NCBI GenBank assembly: GCA_040768845.1
Contig: JAXGME010000004.1
Coordinates: 124,001-188,000 of the forward strand
Source: JAEZHK01 sp040768845
Lineage (GTDB): Bacteria > Bacillota > Clostridia > Christensenellales > Aristaeellaceae
DNA length: 64,000 bases
Reading direction: 5' to 3'
Shown: positions 47,670 through 56,159 of the stretch, piece by piece
Numbering within the stretch: the first letter of the stretch is position 1
Layout: the number at the start of each line of letters is the position of its first letter
Program-made: the position numbers and the translations under genes
The notes under the pieces: generated by a model
The model's database searches: none
The model's input: only the letters and a program-made list of their open reading frames with translations
Told to the model about the DNA's origin: nothing

Positions 47670-48239
47670 ATGAAGAAGTTCCTTCTCACCGTTGCTCTGA
47701 TCCTGGCCGTCGTGACCTCTCTGACCGCTGGTACCCTGGCCGCCTACAACCAGACGCTGTCCATCACCGGTACGGACCTTGTGTCGAAGAAGTTCGATTT
47801 CTCTGCAAAGGGAAGCCAGAGCTTTGACACGACGGTTGGTGACATGACCCCCGGCAAAACCGTGTTCTACAAGGTGCAGGTTACGAACAACTCCGAAGTG
47901 CCGGTTGACTTTGTCGTCAACGCATCTCTGGCGGGTAACCTCTCCAAGAGCAATGGCGGCCCGGTTGTCACTGAAGTGTTGAACAGCGAGAAGGGACCCT
48001 GGAACCCCAGCGCGGTGCTGGGCAACGAGGGTGGGTTTGAGTTCTACGTGAAAGTCACCTGGCCCTATGCGAATGACGCTGACGCCAACGCGCTGGATTA
48101 CAGCATGGCGAAGGACAAAGCAAAGGCCCAGTTGAAGGTCACCGTGAACGGCACCTACGCGGAGGAGACCGACGTCACCAACGAGGGCACCCTCGGAAAG
48201 GATGCTACGGCGTCCTACCAGGGTTCTGCGGAGGCCTGA
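47670..48239 (+). CDS. TasA/camelysin-like secreted protein with SipW-class signal peptide
   Basis: 189 residues from MKKFLLTVAL, with AGGAGGG nine bases upstream. The signal ends LTAGTLAAYNQT, matching the SipW-cognate signal type, where cleavage falls near AAY. The mature part is a beta-rich domain with KKFDFSAKGSQSFDTTV, MTPGKTVFYKVQVTNNSEVPVDF and FEFYVKVTW, the layout of TasA/camelysin proteins that form biofilm fibres. No cysteines. It is the first gene after the tandem riboswitch, hence probably the major subunit. A GAAA-capped hairpin follows it. The SipW-type peptidase encoded at 50272 is the likely processing enzyme. Confidence 0.8.
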   Translation: MKKFLLTVALILAVVTSLTAGTLAAYNQTLSITGTDLVSKKFDFSAKGSQSFDTTVGDMTPGKTVFYKVQVTNNSEVPVDFVVNASLAGNLSKSNGGPVVTEVLNSEKGPWNPSAVLGNEGGFEFYVKVTWPYANDADANALDYSMAKDKAKAQLKVTVNGTYAEETDVTNEGTLGKDATASYQGSAEA

Positions 48240-48298
48240 ACATTCGGCGCCATGTGATTCTGGCAACGGGCGACAGAGCTAGCAAGGCTTTGTCCACT

Positions 48299-48324
48299 GG
48301 GTGGAAGCCGAAAGGCTTCCACCC
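48299..48324 (+). terminator. GAAA-capped hairpin after the first TasA-like gene
   Basis: An 11-bp perfect stem (48299-48309 with 48314-48324) with a GAAA loop and only TT after it. A smaller hairpin (CCGGAC-CATT-GTCCGG) follows near 48337. A leaky terminator or 3' stabiliser would favour the first gene over those downstream. Confidence 0.55.
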
Positions 48325-48386
48325 TTGATGACTTATCCGGACCATTGTCCGGTGACGCGGATGCTTGACGGCGGGGAGGCGATCGC

Positions 48387-48893
48387 ATGGGCAGAAACAA
48401 GGCGCTGTGGCTGGTGCTTTTGTCGGCGGCGGTCGTGGCCGTGCTTTCGGCCGGGACGCTGGCGGCCTACAACAGGACGATCGATCTCTCCGGGCTGATC
48501 ACCGCGAGCAAAATGGTCTTTCGGGTCAACGGCAGCGGAGAGGAAACGCAGTCTTTGGGGGTTCGGGAGATTGAGCCGGGCGGGAGCACCACCTTTGACA
48601 TCGTCATCGATACGGCCGGCACGGAGGTCGCAATGGACGTCGCGCTGAGCGTCACCGCCGCCGGGATGGACCTGCCGCCTGGCCTTTCCGTCCGGGTGGA
48701 CGGGTCGTCCCTGGGGTCCTCGGGCACCGGGACCTGGTCCGGCGAATACGCGAACATGATGGGAACGTCGCGCACGGTGCCCGTGGTGGTCTCCTGGGAC
48801 GCGACGGCGGATCAGCTCAAAGGCGTGTATTCCGAATCCCGCAACTTCACGCTGTCGCTTGAGGCGACGGTGGTGGCCGCGATGGCCGGCTGA
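48387..48893 (+). CDS. Second TasA-like secreted protein (probable minor subunit)
   Basis: 168 residues. The signal region LVLLSAAVVAVLSAGTLAAYNRT is nearly the same as that of the preceding protein. The mature domain has the parallel blocks ASKMVFRVNGSGEE, IEPGGSTTFDIVID, VAMDVALSV, VPVVVSWDATADQLKG and FTLSLEATVVA. It is a diverged paralogue, about 20 residues shorter. GGGGAGG precedes the ATG. Its position, after a leaky hairpin, suggests lower expression, as for a minor or anchoring subunit such as TapA next to TasA. That role is inferred. Confidence 0.72.
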   Translation: MGRNKALWLVLLSAAVVAVLSAGTLAAYNRTIDLSGLITASKMVFRVNGSGEETQSLGVREIEPGGSTTFDIVIDTAGTEVAMDVALSVTAAGMDLPPGLSVRVDGSSLGSSGTGTWSGEYANMMGTSRTVPVVVSWDATADQLKGVYSESRNFTLSLEATVVAAMAG

Positions 48894-48927
48894 ACGGTTT
48901 GGAACCAATGGGAAAGGCGGTGTGACG

Positions 48928-50052
48928 ATGAACATGCGGCGCGTACGGCGCTGGGCTTTGGCCTGGATGCTGGTTTTCTGCCTGTCTGCCGGCGCCGCGT
49001 TTGCCGCCTATCAGGTGACCTTCTCACTCTCCGGAACGGTGACTCTGGTCTACACGGCGCCCGCCCAGCAAGATCTCAGCGCGGACGAATATCTGAAGAT
49101 GGCCATGGACGCGTATAACGACAGCTCGCCCATCTATTCGCAGGTGCGCGACATCGCAAACGGCCCCGCGCAGACCATGCTGTGGGGGAGCGGATCCTTC
49201 CAGAAGGGCTATGAGGCCGCCAACGAGCTTTCGTGGACGAAGCCGGACTGGATGAAGGACCCGGCCTTCGTCGCCCAGAGAAGCGATGCGATGAACAAGA
49301 TCAGCGCCTGGCTCAACACGTGGGGCACCTATCGCCAGCGGATTTACGAAATTGCCCAGGAGATGCAGGCCAAGGGCGTGGAGCAGAACAAGGAAAACGC
49401 CCGGAGTGCCTACAACGATTACATCCATGCGGCGGACTGGAACAAGGACCCCGTGGTCAGCTTTGAAACCCTCAAGACCAACGCGCTGGCGGCCCGGGCC
49501 AAGTACCTGGAGATCGTGGACGAAAAGGCGGAAGTCGAGGCCGAAATGGTGCGGATGGCGTCGGATCTCGCGCAGGCGTGGGAGATGGTGCGTGCGCTGC
49601 AGAACTACGATCCTGCCGCCGAAGCGGGCCGGTTGGCCGCCGGAATGTCGGAATCCGCCTTGGAATTGACCGCTCAGCCGACTCCGGAGCCGACGCCCAC
49701 GCCGGAGCCGACGCCCACGCCGGAGCCGACGCCCACGCCGGAGCCGACGCCCCAGCCCACGCCGGTGGTGACGCCCCAGCCCACGCCGGAGCCGACGCCC
49801 CAACCCACGCCGGTGGTGACGCCCCAGCCCACGCCGGAGCCGACGCCCCAACCCACGCAGGAGCCAACGCCCCAGCCCACGCCGGAGCCGACCACTGCGC
49901 CCAAAGCCGCGTCCGACGCCGCGCCCTCCGAGGCGGCGTCCGCGGAAGACGGGGAAGTGCGCGCCGATCCACCCGAGGCCAAGGGGGAAAAGCCGCAGGA
50001 TTCCGGCGAAGCGGCACCGGCCCCGTCCGACGAGGGTGAACCCGCCGCATAG
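48928..50052 (+). CDS. Secreted protein with helical domain and Pro/Thr repeat tail
   Basis: 374 residues from the ATG at 48928 (a second ATG lies two codons on). The signal LSAGAAFAAYQVTFSLSGTV resembles that of the two TasA-like proteins, so it should be a third substrate of the SipW-type peptidase. Residues 45-240 are mainly helical (NKISAWLNTWGTYRQRIYEI, EAEMVRMASDLAQAWEMV). Residues 251-320 are PTPEPT/PTPQPT repeats, then an acidic Ala/Glu/Pro-rich end. No anchor motif. Such tails usually span or bind the cell wall. The family is not recognised; it may link the fibre to the cell. Confidence 0.72.
   Translation: MNMRRVRRWALAWMLVFCLSAGAAFAAYQVTFSLSGTVTLVYTAPAQQDLSADEYLKMAMDAYNDSSPIYSQVRDIANGPAQTMLWGSGSFQKGYEAANELSWTKPDWMKDPAFVAQRSDAMNKISAWLNTWGTYRQRIYEIAQEMQAKGVEQNKENARSAYNDYIHAADWNKDPVVSFETLKTNALAARAKYLEIVDEKAEVEAEMVRMASDLAQAWEMVRALQNYDPAAEAGRLAAGMSESALELTAQPTPEPTPTPEPTPTPEPTPTPEPTPQPTPVVTPQPTPEPTPQPTPVVTPQPTPEPTPQPTQEPTPQPTPEPTTAPKAASDAAPSEAASAEDGEVRADPPEAKGEKPQDSGEAAPAPSDEGEPAA
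49678..49892 (+). repeat. Coding tandem repeat (Pro-Thr-Pro-Glu/Gln)
   Basis: First about three copies of an 18-bp unit (GCCGACGCCCACGCCGGA), then a longer unit with CCGGTGGTGACGCCCCAG that occurs twice. The repeats are in frame and nearly identical in DNA, so copy number is probably variable between strains. Confidence 0.85.
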
Positions 50053-50121
50053 CGAGCGGCGCTGCGCGGCCCGATCCCAAATTGTGCGGAGTCGGACCGG
50101 CGATGACCGCATACAGCGTCT

Positions 50122-50155
50122 TTTGATCCCGGCGCGTCCGCACGCCGGGATCAAA
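50122..50155 (+). terminator. Hairpin between the secreted-protein genes and the peptidase genes
   Basis: A 13-bp perfect stem (50122-50134 with 50143-50155), eight-base loop, then GCATTTTC. It divides the cluster into two transcription units, at least in part. Confidence 0.6.
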
Positions 50156-50207
50156 GCATTTTCAGAAGGCTTCGGCGCGCTTTTTTGCGGCGCGCGCGGG
50201 GAAACCC

Positions 50208-50236
50208 TAGGCAAATCCGGCCGGATACGGTATAAT
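50208..50236 (+). promoter_or_regulatory. Probable internal promoter before the SipW-type gene
   Basis: TAGGCA (50208-50213), 17-bp spacer, TATAAT (50231-50236). An in-frame ATG at 50245 is too close to be a good start; GGAGG at 50260 serves the ATG at 50272. Confidence 0.6.
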
Positions 50237-50271
50237 GCTGTAAAATGTCTTTTTGGAAGCGGAGGATGGGG

Positions 50272-50835
50272 ATGCAGACCAGGACGCCGGAAGGCTACAT
50301 CACGCGGGAACAGGCGGAGGCGCTTCTCGCCGAAGCGCGGGAGGCCGCCCTTTCCCGGTCGGGCGTCCGGGGCCGCGCGCGCCCCCGCAAGCGCACGGGC
50401 GCCGGGCGGGTGCTGCACGCACTGTCCAACGCCCTGTACGCGGTGGTCATCGCACTTTTGCTGATTGGCCTCTATGTCGGCGTGCAGGCGAAGCTGAACG
50501 ATCAGCCCGCATCGCTTCTGGGGTACAGCCTCTATCAGGTCAAGACCGGCAGCATGGTGCCGACGCTGCCCATCGGCAGCTTTATCGTCACGCGGGAACC
50601 GGACGACCCTGCGGCGCTTCCCGAGGGAACGGTCATCACCTTTCGGACCACCGGAGGCGCCATCATCACCCACCGCATTGTCGAGGTGGTGGAGGATGAG
50701 GGCGTCCGCTACCGCACCAAGGGCGATAATCCCCTCAACGCGCCCGATCTGGAACTGGTGACGCCGGACCGCGTGCTGGGCATGCTCCAGTTTTCGGTCA
50801 GCCTGCCGCGCGTCTGGGAGGAGGCGGCGGAATGA
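50272..50835 (+). CDS. sipW: SipW/ER-type signal peptidase I lacking the C-terminal helix
   Basis: 187 residues from MQTRTPEG (GGAGG upstream). A basic cytosolic extension of about 50 residues is followed by one membrane helix (51-73). The catalytic core is of the Ser/His type, not Ser/Lys: Ser94 in KTGSMVPTLPIGS, His134 in ITHRIVEV and Asp152 in TKGDNPLNAPD. SipW enzymes of Bacillus release TasA and TapA. Most relatives end in a second membrane helix after the VxG strand; here the protein stops at LPRVWEEAAE without one. The stop overlaps the next start (ATGA), so this is not a frameshift. It probably processes the three secreted proteins upstream. Confidence 0.88.
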   Translation: MQTRTPEGYITREQAEALLAEAREAALSRSGVRGRARPRKRTGAGRVLHALSNALYAVVIALLLIGLYVGVQAKLNDQPASLLGYSLYQVKTGSMVPTLPIGSFIVTREPDDPAALPEGTVITFRTTGGAIITHRIVEVVEDEGVRYRTKGDNPLNAPDLELVTPDRVLGMLQFSVSLPRVWEEAAE

Positions 50836-51806
50836 GGCGGATGCTTTCGGATCCCCGGAACGCAAAGCGGATCGTCGAGATGCGGGACGTCACCTCGATG
50901 GAATGCTATCAGACCCCCGAGGGGGCGCGCACGCGCGTGCTGCGGGGCGCGTCGCTGACGGTCATGCGCGGCGAGGCCTGGGGCGTCACCTGCGACGAGC
51001 CCTTTGAGTTGGAACTGCTGATGGAGATCATGGGCAATGTCAAGCCCTACGAGGACGGCCGCTGCTCGCTGTCCCAGATGGGCATGGTCCGGCTGAAGCG
51101 GCGCGTGCTGGACCACCTGTACTACGTGAACGACCAAAAGCTGATGTATCCGCACATGCACGTGCTGTCTTGGCTGATGTTTGCATCGCAAAAGACCGGC
51201 GGCACACCGGCCCTGCGCCAGGCGGAGTGGCTGGAGCTTTTGCTGGATACGGGCCTTTACCCCGTCACGCTGGCCTATGCGCGCTTTCTGACCGCGGCGG
51301 AGCAGGCGGCGGTGGCGATCCTGCTCGCCCTCAAAATGCCGCGCGTGCAGTTGGTGCTGCTGGACCTATCCCACATCGAGGTGCCGCAGTCCATGTACGC
51401 CGCGTTTTCCAAGGTGCTGCGGAGGCTTCGGGATCAGGGCAAGTCCGTGGTGGTCGCCAGCGCCCGGCGGGACCTGATCCAGGCGTGCTGCGACAGCGCG
51501 GCGTTTCTGCTGGACGGGCGCCTCGAGCGGCAGGGAACCGTCGAGGCGCTGTGCGCCGAGTATGACGCGCGCCGCCTGGTAATCCACACTCCCGCGCCGG
51601 AAGCGGCGGCCGCCGAGCTGGCCGGGGCGCTGCCGGAGATGACCGCGCTGGCGCGCCCGGACGAGCGCGAGCTGTGGCTGCGCGGGTCGGTCACTCCGGA
51701 GATCTCCGGGGTGGCCGCCGCGTTGGAGCGCGCGGGCGTCCGCTTTGACGGGATCGAAATCGCCAGGCCCAATCTGGAACTGGCCTTCCGGGAGGTAGCC
51801 CCTTGA
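50832..51806 (+). CDS. Degenerate ABC-ATPase homologue without catalytic motifs
   Basis: 324 residues. The ABC fold can be traced along the sequence (VLRGASLTVMRGEAWGV, then a Q-loop-like YYVNDQKLMYPHMHVLSW, then LTAAEQAAVAILLAL and VQLVLLDLSHIEVP, then GKSVVVASARRD). But Walker A is replaced by TCDEPFELE, with no Gly-Lys-Ser/Thr. The signature LSGGE has become LTAAE, the Walker B Glu is missing after Asp, and the H-loop His is absent. A C-terminal domain of about 80 residues follows the ABC part. It cannot hydrolyse ATP in the normal way. It overlaps its neighbours by 4 bases on both sides, so it is probably a structural partner of the downstream membrane protein. Confidence 0.75.
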   Translation: MRRMLSDPRNAKRIVEMRDVTSMECYQTPEGARTRVLRGASLTVMRGEAWGVTCDEPFELELLMEIMGNVKPYEDGRCSLSQMGMVRLKRRVLDHLYYVNDQKLMYPHMHVLSWLMFASQKTGGTPALRQAEWLELLLDTGLYPVTLAYARFLTAAEQAAVAILLALKMPRVQLVLLDLSHIEVPQSMYAAFSKVLRRLRDQGKSVVVASARRDLIQACCDSAAFLLDGRLERQGTVEALCAEYDARRLVIHTPAPEAAAAELAGALPEMTALARPDERELWLRGSVTPEISGVAAALERAGVRFDGIEIARPNLELAFREVAP

Positions 51807-53305
51807 TCTACCGCATGAGCCTGATCCAGAAGGAGTTCAGCTACGGATACTACCAGAAGCAGGACGGCCTGAAGCGGCTCGTCGGGCTCGGCGTATTTTT
51901 TGGCATGATGGCGTTTTCGGTATACTTTATCCTGCAAACCCTGACCCAGAGCGTGCTGACCGACGCGGCGCCCTACATCATGCAGCCCAGCTATTTTTCC
52001 ACGGGCTCTCTGTACCTGGCGGTCAGCGCGGTCGGCTTTCTCGTCTATTTCGGGAGCAGGTTTGACCAGATATCCTTTGCGGAGGTCTACGACAACAGCT
52101 GGTACTGCATGGCGCAGTTGGGGTACAGGATCGGCGCGATGGTGCTGGCGAAGCTCTTCGCGCAGAGCGTGTCGGTGCTCATCATGCACACCGCGGGCTT
52201 TTTGGTGACGCTTTTGCTCTCGTCGATCCTGAAATTTCCGATGGTGGTCGACTACCTGCCCTCGCAGTATTTTCTGGGGCTGATGAATGCCGAAATGATG
52301 CTGGTCGCGGCGATGTTTCTGTCGATGCTGACGCGGGACCGGTCGAACGCCCGCTCCTGGCTTACCTTCCTTTCGCTGATCCTCTTTTTGCTGCAGTTTC
52401 CAAGCGGCTTTTTTGCCATCGCCACCGACCGCGCCCGGATGAGTGACTTCTTCGGACTGTGGACCGGCTCCTGGTATTTATGGGCGGTGACCGGCTGCCT
52501 GATTCTGGCGCTCTTTGCCTGCGTTCGCCGCGGCGCGCGGCTGGCCGGCCTATTCAATCCGCCGGCCGAAACGGGCGCGCCCCGCCTTGGCGCGCGGGTG
52601 GGGGAGGGCGTGCGGGTGGTGGTCGCCAGCGACAGCCCGAATGCCTTCATCCGGCGGCAGGCCCGAAAGCTGGAGGCGGCGTATCATCCGGTCAGGCGCT
52701 TCAATCTGCTCTCCTTTCTGAGCACGTTCGTGCTGGTCGTCGTCATCGTGGCGATGCTGGCGGTCAACCTGGTGCTGCTGGTGTTCAATTACGCCTCTCC
52801 GGAGAAGGAGACCGCCGTGATGGGCTATATTCCCTACATCTTCCAGTCGACCACCATGGAGCCCACCGTCTATTACAACGACATTGCGTTTTTTGAAAAG
52901 GTTGACCAGTACGTCAAGATTGACCTGGGCGACATCGTGCTGTACAAGGACGATGTCGGCGTGGTGCAGGTGCGCAAGCTCCTGGCGTATTCGGTGGACC
53001 CCGAAACCGGTGGAGAGCGCATCGAAGCCGACATCACCCACTATGTCGAGGGCGCGCAGAAGGACGCGCTCAAGACCACGCTGACGAGGCGGCAGATCTA
53101 CGGCAGGCTCGTGGGCACCAATCGCTACATCGGCGTGGTGGTGCTGTTTGCCAACACCATGCTGGGCAGGCTTCTGTTCCTTCTGATTCCCACCGTGCTG
53201 ATCTTCTTCTCCGGGCCGATCTTCGCCCTGGTGCGGCAAATCGGCAGGACGCAGGCGGCCCGTGAAGCCCGCCCCGGAGGCGCGAAGGGCGCCGCTTCGC
53301 GATAA
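51803..53305 (+). CDS. ABC-2-like membrane protein fused to an inactive SipW-like domain
   Basis: 500 residues from a TTG overlapping the previous stop (TTGA), with GGGAGG seven bases upstream. Six membrane segments in residues 26-240 look like an ABC-2-type permease. A cytosolic linker follows. A helix at about 304-330 then leads into an S26 signal-peptidase-like domain (340-455) and a final helix at 456-477. The domain parallels SipW: GYIPYIFQSTTMEPT against GYSLYQVKTGSMVPT. However, the catalytic Ser is Thr351 and the SipW THR motif is VRK, so the His is lost. GRLVGTNRYIGVVVLF is the usual end of SipW-type enzymes. It probably binds or assembles substrates instead of cutting them. I do not know this fusion from described systems. 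Confidence 0.72.
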   Translation: MIYRMSLIQKEFSYGYYQKQDGLKRLVGLGVFFGMMAFSVYFILQTLTQSVLTDAAPYIMQPSYFSTGSLYLAVSAVGFLVYFGSRFDQISFAEVYDNSWYCMAQLGYRIGAMVLAKLFAQSVSVLIMHTAGFLVTLLLSSILKFPMVVDYLPSQYFLGLMNAEMMLVAAMFLSMLTRDRSNARSWLTFLSLILFLLQFPSGFFAIATDRARMSDFFGLWTGSWYLWAVTGCLILALFACVRRGARLAGLFNPPAETGAPRLGARVGEGVRVVVASDSPNAFIRRQARKLEAAYHPVRRFNLLSFLSTFVLVVVIVAMLAVNLVLLVFNYASPEKETAVMGYIPYIFQSTTMEPTVYYNDIAFFEKVDQYVKIDLGDIVLYKDDVGVVQVRKLLAYSVDPETGGERIEADITHYVEGAQKDALKTTLTRRQIYGRLVGTNRYIGVVVLFANTMLGRLLFLLIPTVLIFFSGPIFALVRQIGRTQAAREARPGGAKGAASR

Positions 53306-53441
53306 ATCCTCGGTCCGCCAACGGGATTTAACCCTGGCGGCGTGGAAACGCGCCGCATTTCCGCTATACTGTGATGGAGCGGCATGCTGTCCGCACGGGA
53401 GCGGTTTTACGAAGATTATACAAGAAATACCGGTTTTCACC

Positions 53442-53469
53442 TTGACATACCGGGCAAATGGCGTATAAT
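53442..53469 (+). promoter_or_regulatory. Promoter of the arginine operon
   Basis: TTGACA (53442-53447), 16-bp spacer, TATAAT (53464-53469). Both boxes are exact consensus. Confidence 0.88.
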
Positions 53470-53479
53470 ATACATAAAT

Positions 53480-53497
53480 TAAGAATAAATATGCAAC
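53480..53497 (+). promoter_or_regulatory. ArgR/AhrC-type ARG box
   Basis: TAAGAATAAATATGCAAC matches 14 of 18 positions of the Bacillus ARG box as I recall it (CATGAATAAAAATKCAAK). It lies 10-28 bases after the -10 box, where a bound arginine repressor would block transcription. AT-rich sequence just upstream may hold a second half site. Confidence 0.65.
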
Positions 53498-53511
53498 GGA
53501 GCGTGAGCACA

Positions 53512-54729
<1,218 letters not shown>

Positions 54730-54738
54730 AGAACACAT

Positions 54739-54760
54739 CGGCCCGGCGCATGCCGGGCCG
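54739..54760 (+). other. Hairpin between argG and argH
   Basis: Nine GC-rich base pairs (54739-54747 with 54752-54760) around GCAT, with no T run; an intercistronic structure that may set the argG to argH ratio. Confidence 0.45.
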
Positions 54761-54782
54761 AACGAAAAGGCGGGGATGGGGC

Positions 54783-56159
54783 ATGAAGCTCTGGGCGGGC
54801 AGGCTTTCCGGCGAGGTGGACGAGCGGCTGACAAAACTCAACGCCTCCATCGGCTTTGACCAGCGGATGATCCGCGAGGACATCCTGGGCTCCGTCGCCC
54901 ACGCGGCCATGCTGGGCGACACCGGCATCCTCACGAAGGCGGAATCGGATGCCATCGTGGGCGGGCTCGAGGGCATTTTGACGGATGTCGAATCCGGAAG
55001 GCTCGCAATCGACCCGGACGCCGAGGACATCCACACCTTCGTGGAGGGCGAGCTGACCGCGCGCATCGGCGACGCGGGCAAAAAACTGCACACCGCCCGC
55101 AGCCGCAACGATCAGGTAGCGCTGGATCTCAGGCTCCATCTGGCCCGGGAGATCGACGCGCTGAAGGCGGGCGCGAAAGCCATGATCGAGGCGATCCTCT
55201 CCGTGGCCGAGGCGCACCTGGAATCCGTCATGCCCGGATACACCCACCTGCAGCGGGCCCAGCCGGTGACGCTGGCCCACCACCTGATGGCCTATGTGGC
55301 TATGCTGCTGCGCGACATCGACCGCCTGACGGACTGCGGCCGCCGCACGCGCGTTTCTCCGCTGGGCGCGGGCGCGCTGGCGGGCACCACTTACCCCATC
55401 GATCGGGGCAATGTGGCGGCGCGGCTGGGCTTTTCGGGCGTCTGTCTCAACAGCATGGATGCGGTGTCCGACCGGGACTTTGCGCTGGAATTGATGGCCG
55501 GCCTTTCGATTCTGATGATGCACCTGTCCCGCTTCGCGGAGGAGATCGCGCTGTGGTGTTCGTGGGAATACCGGTTTGTCACGCTGGGCGATCAGTTCTC
55601 CACCGGTTCCTCCATCATGCCGCAGAAGAAAAACCCGGACATCGCGGAGTTGGTGCGGGGCAAGACGGGCCGGGTCTACGGCGACCTCATCGCGCTTCTC
55701 ACCACCATGAAGGCACTGCCGCTGGCCTACAACAAGGATATGCAGGAGGACAAGGAGGCGGTCTTTGACGCGGTGGACACGGCGAAGCTGTGTCTGGAGG
55801 TGTTTGCGCCGATGCTGAAGGGCGCCGCCTTCCATACGGACGTCATGCGCGCCGCCGCCGCGAAGGGCTTTCTCAACGCCACCGACTGCGCGGATTACCT
55901 GGCCAAGAAGGGCGTGCCCTTCCGCGACGCCTACAACGTGGCCGGAAGGCTGGTCAGAACCTGCATCGAAAAGGGGGAAACGCTGGAAACGCTGCCCCTT
56001 GAGGACTATCGCGCGGCGCACCCCGCCTTTGACCGGGATGTCTACGGGGCCATCGACCTCATCCGCTGCGTGAAGACGCGAAGCGTCGAGGGCGGGCCCG
56101 CGCCGGAGGCCGTGCGGCGTCAGATCGATCGGGTGAAGGAGCTTTTGAAGGATGCGTAG
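54783..56159 (+). CDS. argH: Argininosuccinate lyase
   Basis: 458 residues from MKLWAGRLSG, the normal start and length. The fumarase/aspartase superfamily signature GSSIMPQKKNPD is present. So are HTARSRNDQVALDLR and GYTHLQRAQPVTLAHH, which carry the catalytic residues. It splits argininosuccinate into arginine and fumarate. It follows argG after a short gap with a hairpin and overlaps argC by 8 bases. Confidence 0.96.
   Translation: MKLWAGRLSGEVDERLTKLNASIGFDQRMIREDILGSVAHAAMLGDTGILTKAESDAIVGGLEGILTDVESGRLAIDPDAEDIHTFVEGELTARIGDAGKKLHTARSRNDQVALDLRLHLAREIDALKAGAKAMIEAILSVAEAHLESVMPGYTHLQRAQPVTLAHHLMAYVAMLLRDIDRLTDCGRRTRVSPLGAGALAGTTYPIDRGNVAARLGFSGVCLNSMDAVSDRDFALELMAGLSILMMHLSRFAEEIALWCSWEYRFVTLGDQFSTGSSIMPQKKNPDIAELVRGKTGRVYGDLIALLTTMKALPLAYNKDMQEDKEAVFDAVDTAKLCLEVFAPMLKGAAFHTDVMRAAAAKGFLNATDCADYLAKKGVPFRDAYNVAGRLVRTCIEKGETLETLPLEDYRAAHPAFDRDVYGAIDLIRCVKTRSVEGGPAPEAVRRQIDRVKELLKDA

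Noticed and set aside
48240..48386. A third riboswitch between the two TasA-like genes
   Set aside because: The gap holds two simple hairpins but none of the conserved GEMM-I or GEMM-II blocks.
49678..49892. Regular repeats that could suggest a CRISPR array
   Set aside because: The units are contiguous, without unique spacers, and encode an in-frame Pro/Thr-rich tail.
50836..51200. A frameshift that would have removed the C-terminal helix of the SipW-type enzyme
   Set aside because: The downstream frame begins a different, long protein at an ATGA overlap with its own conserved segments, and no missing helix is encoded in another frame just after the stop.
53306..53511. A T-box or other leader riboswitch before argG
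   Set aside because: The promoter lies only about 40 bases from the start codon, leaving no room for a structured leader.
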